This document shows, in pieces, positions 8,300 through 18,002 of a stretch of DNA of 64,000 nucleotides. The notes under the pieces were generated by a model. That model saw only the letters and a list, made by a program, of their open reading frames with translations, was not told where the DNA came from and ran no database searches. How positions within the stretch are numbered: position 1 is the first letter of the stretch; every line of letters begins with the position of its first letter. The position numbers and the translations under genes are program-made. The DNA is from Rhodospirillaceae bacterium (GTDB taxonomy: Bacteria > Pseudomonadota > Alphaproteobacteria > GCA-2731375): the NCBI GenBank assembly GCA_018701215.1, contig JABIWH010000041.1, positions 1-64,000 of the forward strand, written 5' to 3'.

Positions 8300-11047
8300 A
8301 TGGTTGTGACGGCAGGCAACGAAAAGGCTGAAGAAATTCACCCAATCGAAACGGAGAAGATGGATCAGGCGATCTGTATCTTCTCCGCCGACGGCAGCCT
8401 GTTGTATTTCAACAAGGAGTTTCTTGAATTCCTGAGCTTGCCCGAAAGTGTCGTTTTTGTCGGCGCGCGGCGTGGGGACATCATCGAATATCTCGCCGGA
8501 CGGGGTGATTTCGGCCCCGGCGATGTCCAGCAATTGGTTGCCGAACGCCTGCACTTCTATGACCACAACACGGCATGCCGTTACCAACGTCGGACCCCCA
8601 CGGGGCGTTTCCTGGATTTTCGCCAGCAGATCACACCGGACGGCCAGATCATTACCACCTATACCGATATAACCGCGGCCCACCGCCTGGAAGCCGCGGT
8701 TGGCACCATTGCCGATGCGGTTTCCCGTTCCGTCGGGCGGGGCTATTTGCAGAACTTGGCCAATGCCCTCTCGCGCGCTCTTGACCTGCAGTGGGTGATC
8801 ATCGGCATGGCCGATGACTGCGAGGCCGAAAACATCGAGACCCTGGCCGCCAGCCGCAATGGCGAGACCGTTGAGAGTATAAGTTATCGTCTGCAAGGCA
8901 GCCCCTGCGCTAATGTTATCGACCAGGAAATTTGCGTGATCCCTAGTAAGGCGCACCAGCTGTTCCCGAATGACAAGACCCTGGTTGAACTTGGTATCGA
9001 AAGCTATATCGGCGCGCCGCTGTTCGATGCCGACGGCAAGTCATTGGGGATTTTGGCGGCCTTCGATCCAAATCCCCTGGAAGGCGAATCTATTGCCAAA
9101 TCGGTGCTGGAGATCTTTGCCTCGCGCGCGGCGGCGGAAATGAACCGGCTGAAAACTTTCGAGGAACTGCGAACCAGCGAGCGCCGGTTCCGCGACTTTG
9201 CCGAGATCGGCTCCGATTGGCTTTGGGAACTGGACGCGGACCTGTGTTTCAGCTGGGTCTCCGACAATGTCGAATCCATCGTTGGTCAGCCGGCGGAATA
9301 TTACATTGGCAAGAGCCGCGATGACGTGCTCGCCGCGGAGAACAACCCGGATGTATGGGCCGAACATATGGCCGACCTGCGGGCCCGTAGGCCATTTAGG
9401 GACGTGCACATCCGCCGGGTATTTCCCAATGGCCGAGAGATATGGATCCGAAGCAGCGGCAACCCGGTGTTTGACGAAGATGGCTTGTTCAAAGGCTATT
9501 TCTGCGCCAGCGCGGACGTCACCGAGCAAATGGCCGTTCGGCGGGAAGCGCAATCCGCCAGCGAGCGCCTGGCAGAGGCCATTGGCGGCGCCAATGATCC
9601 CGTGGCGCTGTACGATGCCGAAGACCGCTTGGTCATTTGCAACGATGCCTATGGCGATATGCTACCGACCCTGGCCGGAAAATTGCGCCCCGGCATAACA
9701 TTTCAGGAGGTCGCCGCCGCGTTCGCCGGCGACACCGGCGGTCCCGCGCCCTATGACCTTGAAGCCCGAATAACAGAGCATCGTGAAGCACGCCGGCCGC
9801 GTGAGTTTTCACTGGCCGATGGCCGGTGGTTCCTGGTCAATGACAAGCGCCTGTCCGACGGCGGCACCATCGTTGTTGTCACGGACATCACCGAGCGCAA
9901 GGCAACGGAACAGCGCGCGGTTGACAGCGAAGAACGCCTGCGCGCCATGTTGGAGGCAGCGCCCGTGCCATTGGGGGTCATCTCCGAGCGGCGCTTTGTC
10001 TATGCCAATGCATTGGCCAATGACACGTTCGGTGTCGAGAACGGCTCTCTCGTCGGTCGAGACATCACGGAATTTTATGACAATGCTGACGAGTATCAGA
10101 AAGTAATGGATGAAGTTGCCCGTGCTGGGCACGTTTCAAACTTTGAAGTGCGTCTGCGCCGGTTGGACGGCACGCCGTTTTGGGCAGCACTAAGCGCCAG
10201 CCCCGCTGAATACGACGGCAAGCCGGCGGTGCTTTCCGGCCTCGCGGATATCACCGAGCGCAAACAGGCCGAGGTGGAACTGCGAGAGGCAAAGGAGCGG
10301 GCCGAGGATGCCAACCGCGCCAAGTCGCGTTTTCTGGCCAGTGTCAGTCACGAACTGCGCACGCCGTTGAATGCGATCATCGGCTTTTCCGAAATAATCG
10401 GAACCGAGATGTTCGGCGCGATCGAAAATTCCACCTATGTGCAATACGGCAAGGACATCCAGCTTAGCGGCCAATTGCTGCTGGGTTTGATCAGCGATAT
10501 CCTGGATCTAAGTCAAATCGATGCGGAAGAAATGACCTTGCGGGAAGGATCCGAGGATCTGCGCCACCTCGTTGATGAGTGCGTGCGCATGTTTGGGGAA
10601 CGTGCCGGCGCGTTGGATACCGAGATTTCCGTCGATTTGTCCGGCGCGCCGCGAACCATCAACGTTGATGGCCGGCGTTTGAAACAGATCCTGGTCAATC
10701 TGCTCGGCAATGCGATCAAGTTCACGCCGGCCGGGGGCTATATCAAGGTCGGGGCCGAATTGACCCCGGACGGCGACTTGATGCTGGAGATCCAAGACAG
10801 TGGTATCGGCATGGCCGAGACGGATATTGACCGGGCGCTGGAGCCATTCAGTCAATTGGATACCAATTCACTGTCAGGACAGGAAGGCGTTGGCCTGGGT
10901 CTATCCATAGCCAGCCGGCTGACCGCATTGCACGGCGGCCGTCTGCAAATACGCAGCGAGCTCGGCATTGGCACCCGGGCCCAGATTTTGTTGCCCGCCG
11001 ACCGTATACTTGATCGCGGTACCAGCCCGGAATTTCTCGACGCATAG
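8300..11047 (+). CDS. PAS/GAF sensor histidine kinase, orphan
   Basis: A 915-residue kinase without transmembrane segments, so presumably a cytoplasmic sensor. From the N-terminus: a PAS_7-like domain (about 15-128), a GAF domain (150-285), PAS (295-410), a second PAS_7-like domain (420-535) and PAS (545-655). Then come HisKA with phospho-acceptor His684 in SVSHELRTPL, and HATPase_c with the N box around Asn804 and the G1 motif DSGIGM. There is no receiver domain and no adjacent response regulator, so its partner is elsewhere. Cys203 in the GAF domain (GSPCANV) is typical of a GAF subgroup, but I cannot tell whether a cofactor binds. Confidence 0.92.
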   Translation: MVVTAGNEKAEEIHPIETEKMDQAICIFSADGSLLYFNKEFLEFLSLPESVVFVGARRGDIIEYLAGRGDFGPGDVQQLVAERLHFYDHNTACRYQRRTPTGRFLDFRQQITPDGQIITTYTDITAAHRLEAAVGTIADAVSRSVGRGYLQNLANALSRALDLQWVIIGMADDCEAENIETLAASRNGETVESISYRLQGSPCANVIDQEICVIPSKAHQLFPNDKTLVELGIESYIGAPLFDADGKSLGILAAFDPNPLEGESIAKSVLEIFASRAAAEMNRLKTFEELRTSERRFRDFAEIGSDWLWELDADLCFSWVSDNVESIVGQPAEYYIGKSRDDVLAAENNPDVWAEHMADLRARRPFRDVHIRRVFPNGREIWIRSSGNPVFDEDGLFKGYFCASADVTEQMAVRREAQSASERLAEAIGGANDPVALYDAEDRLVICNDAYGDMLPTLAGKLRPGITFQEVAAAFAGDTGGPAPYDLEARITEHREARRPREFSLADGRWFLVNDKRLSDGGTIVVVTDITERKATEQRAVDSEERLRAMLEAAPVPLGVISERRFVYANALANDTFGVENGSLVGRDITEFYDNADEYQKVMDEVARAGHVSNFEVRLRRLDGTPFWAALSASPAEYDGKPAVLSGLADITERKQAEVELREAKERAEDANRAKSRFLASVSHELRTPLNAIIGFSEIIGTEMFGAIENSTYVQYGKDIQLSGQLLLGLISDILDLSQIDAEEMTLREGSEDLRHLVDECVRMFGERAGALDTEISVDLSGAPRTINVDGRRLKQILVNLLGNAIKFTPAGGYIKVGAELTPDGDLMLEIQDSGIGMAETDIDRALEPFSQLDTNSLSGQEGVGLGLSIASRLTALHGGRLQIRSELGIGTRAQILLPADRILDRGTSPEFLDA

Positions 11048-11113
11048 AAGTAAGCGCTCCCAGGCGTGGTGGTATATGCTTTCCCGATTGACGGCGATCA
11101 TGAGGGCGGCGGT

Positions 11114-12268
11114 ATGCGGAACAGCGAAACACGAATTTTGACCACCCACGCGGGCAGTTTACCCCGGCCGGGAGAGCTGCGCCGACTGCTGGCGGCGGGC
11201 GAGGCGGGGGCAGGAGACGAACTGGATCAAGCCATCGAAAGCGCTACCGTCGAGGCCTTGGATAAACAGCTCGCCGCCGGTCTGGACGTGGTCAACGACG
11301 GCGAGATGGGGCGGGAAAGCTTCTTTACCTATGTGCGCTATCGCATGACTGGTTTTGGCGGCCACAGCGACCGCAAGCTAATGGCGGATATGACCATGTA
11401 CGAGGGTTACCGCAAAAAGCTGTTGTCAATGACGACTGAGGAAAACCGAGTGTCGTTGATGAAGGCGCCCAAGGCGGTGGCGCCGGTCAGTTACCGCGAC
11501 AGTGCCGCCATTGATCGGGAATGCGCCCGTATAAATGGCTTGCTGCGGCAGCGGAATGTTGCCGAGGCCTTCATGACGGCGCCCTCGCCGGGAATTATCG
11601 CCGCCGCCATGCAGAACGATCACTACCCAGATATAGAAAGCTATATTGATGCTCTGGCCACTGCCCTGTCGGTGGAATATCACGCTATCGTCGACGCGGG
11701 CTTGTTGTTGCAGATTGATGCGCCTGATTTGGCCATGGAGCGCCACGCCCTGTTTCAGGGGCAGCCCGTGGAGGCCTTTCTGAAATTCGCCAACTGTGTC
11801 ATGGCCGCGATCAACCGGGCCCTGGCCGATATTCCCCGCGATCGGGTGCGCCTGCATGTCTGTTGGGGCAATTACGAAGGCCCGCATGTCTTTGATGTGC
11901 CATTGGAGGAGATCTGGCCGACCATCGCCCAGGCCCGCGCGCAAGGCCTGTTGCTATCCATGGCCAATCCCCGGCACGAGCATGAATATCATTGCTTTGA
12001 AGAGTTTGATTTGCCCACCGATGGTATTCTGATTGCCGGTGTGATCGACACCACGACGAATTATGTGGAACATCCCCGCACCGTGGCCGACCGGATCCGC
12101 CGTATCGCCGGCGCCGTGGGCGATCCAACCCGGATCATCGCTGGTACCGATTGCGGCTTTGAAACCGCCGCCGGCTTTGTCGCCGTGGACGAGCAGATTA
12201 CCTGGGACAAGCTGGAAGCCTTGGCCGAAGGCGCAGCCCTGGCCTCGCAAACCCTTTTCGTTCGCTAG
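11114..12268 (+). CDS. MetE C-terminal-like (cobalamin-independent methionine synthase-like) protein
   Basis: A 384-residue TIM-barrel protein resembling the C-terminal catalytic half of MetE. It keeps TTHAGSLPRP at the N-terminus, the His-X-Cys zinc motif in RLHVCWGNYEGPH and the distal zinc Cys in AGTDCGFETAAG. Such stand-alone barrels move methyl groups between thiols and other carriers, but the in vivo donor and acceptor are usually unknown. I prefer the ATG at 11114, preceded by GAGGG, over an earlier GTG that adds a 16-residue non-homologous leader. It lies 33 bases before the O-methyltransferase gene. Confidence 0.84.
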   Translation: MRNSETRILTTHAGSLPRPGELRRLLAAGEAGAGDELDQAIESATVEALDKQLAAGLDVVNDGEMGRESFFTYVRYRMTGFGGHSDRKLMADMTMYEGYRKKLLSMTTEENRVSLMKAPKAVAPVSYRDSAAIDRECARINGLLRQRNVAEAFMTAPSPGIIAAAMQNDHYPDIESYIDALATALSVEYHAIVDAGLLLQIDAPDLAMERHALFQGQPVEAFLKFANCVMAAINRALADIPRDRVRLHVCWGNYEGPHVFDVPLEEIWPTIAQARAQGLLLSMANPRHEHEYHCFEEFDLPTDGILIAGVIDTTTNYVEHPRTVADRIRRIAGAVGDPTRIIAGTDCGFETAAGFVAVDEQITWDKLEALAEGAALASQTLFVR

Positions 12269-12301
12269 AACTTTAACGTTCCTGATTTTGGAGTAGCCAT
12301 C

Positions 12302-13324
12302 ATGCCGCAAAGCCAACCGGTCACCGAAAGGCCGACCACCGTACGTCTGCAAAAAATGTCCTGGGCCTTCACCCAATCAGCGGTTCTGTTCGGCGCCATT
12401 GAAGTCGGCTTCTTCACCGCCGTGGCCAACAACGGCAGCAGCGATGAAGCCATCGCCGATGCCTTGGGACTGACCCTGCCAAATACCCAGCGCATGCTCG
12501 TCGCCCTGTTGACGCTGGAGCTGATTGAACGGGATGGCGAGGGTTTTCGCAATGCGCCCGATGTGGAACGCTTTTTGGTTCAGGAGCGGCCCAGCTATGC
12601 CGGGGCTTGGGTGCATTGGTTCCATCACCAGTGGGGTGCCTGGGGTGAATTGGGCGAACGGGTCGCGGCCAGCGACGAGGAGAAAAACCTCGGCTTTTAT
12701 ACCGAGGGCTTCACCGTTGAACACGCCCGGCGCTATCACCAGGCCACGGGCAGTGTCGGCATGGGGGCGGCGCGGAAGTTCCTGCGCGAGGTGGACTTGA
12801 GCGGCCGGCGCAAAATTCTCGATCTGGGCGGTGGCTCCGGTGCTTATTCGATCCAGGCCGCCAAGCAGTTTCCCGAGATAGAGGCGGTGGTGCTGGACTT
12901 GCCGGAAGTCGTGGTGATCTCCCGCGAGTTTATTGCCGAGCATGGCGTCGCGGACCGGGTCACGGCGGAGGCATGCGACTTCACCGCCGATGCGTTTCCC
13001 ACCGGCGCCGATGTCATCTTGATGAATTCAAACCTGCCGCAATATTCCGGTGCGGTCATCCAGGGCGTGGTGCAAAAGGCGTTTGATGCCCTGGAACCGG
13101 GCGGCGAGATGCATATCTGTGGCGAGATGGTCAACGAGGACTGGAGTGGCCCCCTGATCCCCGCCATGTGCGCCATGCACGGCGCTCTGTTCAGCTCCAC
13201 CGCCCTGCCGCACACGCCCTCCGACTGCATCGGTTATTTCGAGGCGGCGGGCTTTACGGATGTCCATGTGCGGGAGTTCATCCCCGATATCCTGCAACAT
13301 ATCACCGGCCGCAAACCAACATGA
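12302..13324 (+). CDS. SAM-dependent O-methyltransferase, family 2
   Basis: A 340-residue methyltransferase of the caffeate/hydroxyindole O-methyltransferase type. The N-terminal winged-helix dimerisation domain (about 15-100, with the WAFTQSAVLFGAIEVGFF helix) is followed by the Rossmann domain with motif I ILDLGGGSGAYSI and the acidic ribose ligand in VVLDLPEV. It would methylate a hydroxyl on a small aromatic or polyketide-like molecule. Its position directly after a MetE-like protein suggests joint methyl-group metabolism, which is inference only. It runs convergently into the acyl-CoA ligase gene. Confidence 0.87.
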   Translation: MPQSQPVTERPTTVRLQKMSWAFTQSAVLFGAIEVGFFTAVANNGSSDEAIADALGLTLPNTQRMLVALLTLELIERDGEGFRNAPDVERFLVQERPSYAGAWVHWFHHQWGAWGELGERVAASDEEKNLGFYTEGFTVEHARRYHQATGSVGMGAARKFLREVDLSGRRKILDLGGGSGAYSIQAAKQFPEIEAVVLDLPEVVVISREFIAEHGVADRVTAEACDFTADAFPTGADVILMNSNLPQYSGAVIQGVVQKAFDALEPGGEMHICGEMVNEDWSGPLIPAMCAMHGALFSSTALPHTPSDCIGYFEAAGFTDVHVREFIPDILQHITGRKPT

Positions 13325-13345
13325 AATTGGCCTTCGCGGCATGCT

Positions 13346-15433
13346 TCAAGGCCGAGCGCGGATCAGGGCGTCACCGGCGATCACGCCTTGGCCTTCCGCC
13401 AGCACGAACAGCGGATTGATATCAAGCTCGTCAAGGCGCCCCGACCAGTCTTCCGCGAAAGCCGAAAGCGCCAGCAAGGTTTCGAGCAGCGCCGACACAT
13501 CGCCCCGGGCGCCGTTGCGGAACCCGGTCAGCAGGCGATGGCAACGCAGCTTTTGCAAGACGTGCCGGATTTGCACCGAAGTTGCCGGCAGCAGCAAGCT
13601 GACGGTGTCGTCGAGTAATTCGACCAGGATGCCGCCGGCGCCGAGGGTCATGGTCAGGCCGAACACGGGATCGCGATGAATGCCGGCGATCATCTCCAAA
13701 ACGGCGCCGTCGATCATTTCCTCGATCAGGAAATGTTCGACCATAATATCACCATTGTGGTTGGCGATATTCTTTTGGATCGACGTCATGGCGGCGATCA
13801 CGGCGGCCTCGTCGGCGGCACCGAGGACCACCGCGCCGGCCTCGGTCTTATGCACCAAGGCGTCGTGCACGGCCTTCACGGCCACGGGATATGCCAGGCC
13901 GGACATGTCCGGCTTGTGGATCTGTAGAAGCCGCCGATCCGGCATCGCAATCGCGAAGCCGGCCAGTATCTCTTTCGCGTCCCATTCGTTGTAGGTCCGC
14001 GCGGTGCTTTCGTGCTCATGCTCCAAACCAAGGGTCATTGGTGCCGGTTCCGCTGCCAGGGCGGCTAGGGCGGTATCACGCTTACTTAACGCCCCGATGG
14101 CGGCCAGGGCCGCATCCAGTCCCAGCAACGGCGCGATGCCTTGCGCGATAAGTCGCCGCCGCATTTCTTCCGGCATGGATTCGGGCAGCACGCAGGCGAC
14201 CGCCACATCGACGTCCGCACCAACACCCGGGGCATCCCGGGCCGCCAGCAAGGCCCGCTGCGTGGCCGCCACCGCCTCGGCGAAGGCCGGCGCGGCATCA
14301 ATGGTTGGCGGGTGCTCGATAATCAGCAACGCGGCGTCATAGTTCTCACGCAGCATTTCCATGAAGACCGGCGTCAACGATGCCTCGTCGCCCCATAGAA
14401 GATTGCTATAGTCCAACGGATTGGAGACATGCGCCGCCATCGGCAGCAGTTCCCGCAAGCGTGTGCTCTGATCCATCGTCGGCGGGCTCAAGGTCAGCCC
14501 GGCGGTGGCGGCATGATCGGCCGCCAATTCACAATCGCCCCCCGATGTCGACACGACGGCCAAACGCCGGTTCGGCGTGGATTGCCACATGGTGGCCAAT
14601 TTCAGGCATTCGGTCATGGCCGGTATGGTCTCGACCTGGATGATGCCCAAACGCTCGAACAGGGCATCGTACAATGCCGCCGATCCCGCCAGGGTGGCCG
14701 TGTGGCTCATCGCCAGCTCCGCGCCGAGGGGGGATTGGCCAACCTTGCAGGCAACGAGCGGTTTGTCGTTAGCAAGCGCCTTGCCCGCTGCTGCCGCAAA
14801 GGCATCGACGTCTGGAATGCCTTCCATGAAAAGACCGATGGCGCTGACGCCTGGATCGTCGGCCATTTGGGCGATGAAGTCGGCCATGCTGACTACCCAC
14901 TGATTGCCGACACTGATGATATAGCTGAATGGCAGCGAACGCTGGCTGATCGAGAGATTGATGCAGAGATTGCCGCTCTGCGCCAGGATGGCGATACCTT
15001 TCGTTTGGCGTTGCAGAGGATGCCGCGTTGGCCACAGGCTGCCGCCATTCAGGCAATTGATCAGGCCGTAGCAGTTCGGACCGACCAGGGCCATTTCGCC
15101 CGCCGCGCGGCGTATCTGTTCTGGATCATCAAAGCCGTCCGCATAGGCAATCGCGCCGCCCGCGCCCATGGCCGATAGCGCCGAAACCGTTTGCAGTGAC
15201 TGCGCCGGGGAAAGGCCGATAAAGGCGGCATCGGGGGCAATGGGCAGATCGGCGATATCGGCCAATACCGTCGCGCCCCCCATGCCTTCAAGCCGGGGGT
15301 TGATGATGAAGACGTCGCCGGAAAATCCCGCCTCCAGGCTGGCCTGGGCAGCGTTGCGGGCCGCGCGCCCGCCGACTGCGGCGATGCTGCGCGGCGCCAA
15401 CAGGCGTTTCAGGTTATTGCCGCGCTTATCCAC
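13346..15433 (-). CDS. acyl-CoA synthetase, NDP-forming (acetyl-CoA synthetase ADP-forming type)
   Basis: A 695-residue fusion of the alpha and beta parts of NDP-forming acyl-CoA ligases. An N-terminal CoA-binding Rossmann domain (LLAPRSIAAVGG, residues about 8-130) is followed by two succinyl-CoA-ligase-like flavodoxin domains with the phosphohistidine loop MSHTATLAG. A C-terminal ATP-grasp domain (about 470-695) ends in LDELDINPLFVLAEGQGVIAGDALI. It makes an acyl-CoA from a carboxylic acid with NTP, or the reverse. Translation starts at a GTG that lies inside the last codons of a 26-residue upstream frame. It shares the strand with the enoyl-CoA hydratase gene. Confidence 0.9.
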   Translation of the reverse strand: MDKRGNNLKRLLAPRSIAAVGGRAARNAAQASLEAGFSGDVFIINPRLEGMGGATVLADIADLPIAPDAAFIGLSPAQSLQTVSALSAMGAGGAIAYADGFDDPEQIRRAAGEMALVGPNCYGLINCLNGGSLWPTRHPLQRQTKGIAILAQSGNLCINLSISQRSLPFSYIISVGNQWVVSMADFIAQMADDPGVSAIGLFMEGIPDVDAFAAAAGKALANDKPLVACKVGQSPLGAELAMSHTATLAGSAALYDALFERLGIIQVETIPAMTECLKLATMWQSTPNRRLAVVSTSGGDCELAADHAATAGLTLSPPTMDQSTRLRELLPMAAHVSNPLDYSNLLWGDEASLTPVFMEMLRENYDAALLIIEHPPTIDAAPAFAEAVAATQRALLAARDAPGVGADVDVAVACVLPESMPEEMRRRLIAQGIAPLLGLDAALAAIGALSKRDTALAALAAEPAPMTLGLEHEHESTARTYNEWDAKEILAGFAIAMPDRRLLQIHKPDMSGLAYPVAVKAVHDALVHKTEAGAVVLGAADEAAVIAAMTSIQKNIANHNGDIMVEHFLIEEMIDGAVLEMIAGIHRDPVFGLTMTLGAGGILVELLDDTVSLLLPATSVQIRHVLQKLRCHRLLTGFRNGARGDVSALLETLLALSAFAEDWSGRLDELDINPLFVLAEGQGVIAGDALIRARP

Positions 15434-15506
15434 GATACGCCCGCAAGGTATCGCGGGAGATGGCGTTGATCAGCGCCTGTTGTTCAAAGCTAGGGGAAAA
15501 ATCCAT
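15426..15506 (-). CDS. possible 26-residue leader peptide before the acyl-CoA ligase
   Basis: An ATG frame of 26 codons, opening MDFSPSFEQQALINAISRDT, ends with a TAA that overlaps the GTG start region of the acyl-CoA synthetase in the +1 frame. The arrangement would couple translation of the two. The peptide has no recognisable domain; its first residues resemble the start of many acyl-CoA dehydrogenases, so it could also be the stump of a lost gene. The SD sequence is weak (GGAGCACAGCC before ATG). Confidence 0.3.
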   Translation of the reverse strand: MDFSPSFEQQALINAISRDTLRAYRG

Positions 15507-15530
15507 GGCTGTGCTCCAACGGCGGCGACG

Positions 15531-16307
15531 TCACTTGCCTTGAAAATTCGGCGCCCGGCGTTCCGTCGCCGCCCGCAGCCCTTCGCGGTGATCGGCGGTG
15601 CGTGCGCAGGCCTTGCCGGCCACGCTCTCCAGCGCCAATTGCGTACCAAGGTCATTGTCCTGGGATAGATGAAACAGCCGCTTTGCATGGCCGATGGCCA
15701 CCGTGGGGCCCGAGGCCAATTGCTGGGCGAAGGCCATAATCGACGTCTCCAGTGCATCTCTATCATGTAGTTCGGAGATTAAGCCCTTGGCCAAGGCCAT
15801 CTCGCCATTCCAGACTTCGCCGGTGTAGGCAAAGCGTTTGGCGGCTTCTAAACCGATGATACGCGGCATCAGCCAGGAGCCGCCGCAGTCGGGCGGATAG
15901 CCGATATTTGTGTAGGCGCAGATGAACTTGGAGCGGGCCGTTGCCAGGCGGAAATCACAGGCCAGCGCCAGATCCAGCCCGGCGCCCACGGCGGCGCCGT
16001 CGATCATCGCCAGCGTGGGCACCGACAAGGCATGGAGTTCCTGCACCATCGCCGTTGCCTCGGCCACCCAGTCGTGTTCAGGCGGTGTCTCTTTTTTCGA
16101 GGCCCATTCATCAACATCGGCACCGGCGCAAAAGCCACGACCAGCCCCGGTCAGGACAAGGCAGCGGACACCGCTGTCATGGGCGGCATCGGCAAGCGCG
16201 GCGCGCATGGCCACCAGGGTTTCCGTGTTCAAGGCATTCAACTGGTCGGGACGGTTCAAGGTAATGACGCGCACGGCGCCCTGATCGCGGCATTCGACTA
16301 CGGCCAT
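15531..16307 (-). CDS. enoyl-CoA hydratase/isomerase (crotonase family)
   Basis: A 258-residue crotonase-fold enzyme. The oxyanion-hole regions are visible as GAGRGFCAGADVDEW (about residues 54-68) and MIDGAAVGAGLDLALACDFRLA (about 100-121). The position of the first catalytic Glu of rat enoyl-CoA hydratase is occupied within the AAVGAGLDL segment, and the second acidic position falls in YPPDCGGSWLMPR, where Asp replaces Glu. The reaction may therefore not be plain hydration. It lies 24 bases upstream of the short frame leading into the CoA ligase, suggesting one operon for activating and hydrating an acyl substrate. Confidence 0.9.
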   Translation of the reverse strand: MAVVECRDQGAVRVITLNRPDQLNALNTETLVAMRAALADAAHDSGVRCLVLTGAGRGFCAGADVDEWASKKETPPEHDWVAEATAMVQELHALSVPTLAMIDGAAVGAGLDLALACDFRLATARSKFICAYTNIGYPPDCGGSWLMPRIIGLEAAKRFAYTGEVWNGEMALAKGLISELHDRDALETSIMAFAQQLASGPTVAIGHAKRLFHLSQDNDLGTQLALESVAGKACARTADHREGLRAATERRAPNFQGK

Positions 16308-16470
16308 GGCTTACGACCCTTTTTCGGAAAGCGTGTGGCGGGCGGCGGCCCGCACGAACAACAATGTTAGGAAATCCCTTTGTGAAGACAAGCTATTTAT
16401 GGCGCGATGACGCCCATACGGCCGCCTTAATAGGCGCCGGCGTTCTCGGTCAATCGCCGTTGTTCAATTT

Positions 16471-17745
16471 CTAGGCGCCGTCAGCCTTGCCCAGCGCAGC
16501 GCTATGGTAGGCCAGATATTTGTGCTGCTTGGCAATATGGTCCGCCAGATACATGGCATCGTGCCAAACGCCATAGATGAAGGAAGAGCCCCGCCGCGAC
16601 AACCATGGCAAGCCCAGGAAATAGATCCCGGGCTCGGCTGAAATACCTCGCCGGTGCTTTGGTTTACCGTCTTCGTCAAACGCGTTGACCTGCAGCCAAC
16701 TGAAGTCAACGGCATAGCCGGTTGCCCAGATGATTGCGGTTATGCCGGCCTTAGCCAGATTTAATTCAAGAATTGGATCGGTCACGCAGGGTGGACTCGG
16801 ATCGATTTTGCGGGCATTGGGCTCCGCCGCAAGGTTAAGACCATAGTGGGCGACATAAGCGTCGGCTTCATCCAATACCGACAGGTAGTTGGCATCCCCT
16901 TGCGCAATATTGTCCGCAAGGTCTGGTGCGAACCTTAGCACACCGTCTTTGAAATCGCTCGTCAGACCAAGGAGGGTCATTCCCCGCGCGGCAAGTTGGC
17001 GAAAGTCGATCGTAAAACCGCCATGGGCGCCACTCACCGCGATCGTGACATGTTCCTTGCCCGGCTGCACGGTCTCCGCATCCCACTTGCCCAGGATCCC
17101 TAGCCACCAGACGTAGTCACGACCGCGATAGCTGCGGGGTGGACGGTCGTGCGGGCCGACCGAGAGGTAAACACGCTTTCCCGTACGCAAGAGTTCGTCC
17201 GCGATCTGCACCCCCGAAGATCCCGCTCCGATCACCAGAACCGCGCCTTCCGGTAATTGCCCGGGATTACGGTAGTCTTTGGAATGGATCTGCATAATTC
17301 CAAGGTCCTTGGGAAGAATAGCGGGTGTGATAGGGCGCTGGAAGGGACCGGTGGCGGCGACCACGTTGACGGCTTCGATCAAACCTTCCGACGTTTCGAC
17401 ACGGAAGCCGGGCCGGCCAATATTGCTTTGCACAGTCGTGACTGCAACGCCGCAGCGGATGGGGGCGGCGATTTTTTCCGCGTAGGCGACCAAATAGTCC
17501 GCAACCATTTCCTTGTGGGCAAAGGCATCGGGATCGATTTCGGAGAATTCCAAGCCTGGAAATCTGTCATGCCAGGCTGGACCATTGGCGACCAAAGAAT
17601 CCCATCTTTCCGAGCGCCATCGTTCGGCAATTTGGTGCCGCTCCAGGACCAGGTGAGAAACGCCGCAGTTGCTCAGGTGCTCGCTCATGGCCAAGCCGGC
17701 CTGGCCGCCGCCAACAACGAGAGTATCCACTTGTTCAATCGACAT
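16471..17745 (-). CDS. flavin-containing monooxygenase-like oxidoreductase
   Basis: A 424-residue FAD/NAD(P)H two-dinucleotide-fold enzyme of the YUCCA/CzcO-like group. The FAD site is TLVVGGGQAGLAMSEHL near the N-terminus and the NAD(P)H site is VLVIGAGSSGVQIADEL (about residue 165). IIWATGYAVDFSWL is the C-terminal ATG motif that contacts FAD. The family oxidises soft nitrogen or sulfur centres or carries out Baeyer-Villiger-type chemistry. I start it at 17745, where AAGGGGA lies seven bases upstream, rather than at the earlier GTG. It stands alone on its strand between the hydratase and HxlR genes. Confidence 0.88.
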   Translation of the reverse strand: MSIEQVDTLVVGGGQAGLAMSEHLSNCGVSHLVLERHQIAERWRSERWDSLVANGPAWHDRFPGLEFSEIDPDAFAHKEMVADYLVAYAEKIAAPIRCGVAVTTVQSNIGRPGFRVETSEGLIEAVNVVAATGPFQRPITPAILPKDLGIMQIHSKDYRNPGQLPEGAVLVIGAGSSGVQIADELLRTGKRVYLSVGPHDRPPRSYRGRDYVWWLGILGKWDAETVQPGKEHVTIAVSGAHGGFTIDFRQLAARGMTLLGLTSDFKDGVLRFAPDLADNIAQGDANYLSVLDEADAYVAHYGLNLAAEPNARKIDPSPPCVTDPILELNLAKAGITAIIWATGYAVDFSWLQVNAFDEDGKPKHRRGISAEPGIYFLGLPWLSRRGSSFIYGVWHDAMYLADHIAKQHKYLAYHSAALGKADGA

Positions 17746-18002
17746 GTCCGGGTCCCCTTCTGGCATTCCAAGGTTCACTATGAGCTCAAACGCCAGCCTG
17801 ACTGTAAATCAGTGATGCCCATAGGGCAGGCCAGAAGAATAGCGGCCTGCGTCATTGGAATCCATGCCCGCCATTCATGGAGTCCCTGCGCATGCCGCGT
17901 TAGACGTCGAATGAGGGGACTGGCAAGCCGGCGAACGGGTGATGGGGGACCTTTCGATCCGCCAACAACTTCGATCAAAGTCGCCGCGGGCCCAGCGCCA
18001 AA

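Noticed and set aside
13321..13419. Short frame with an ATGA overlap at the O-methyltransferase stop
   Set aside because: Runs antisense into the acyl-CoA ligase 3' end and encodes a basic low-complexity peptide.
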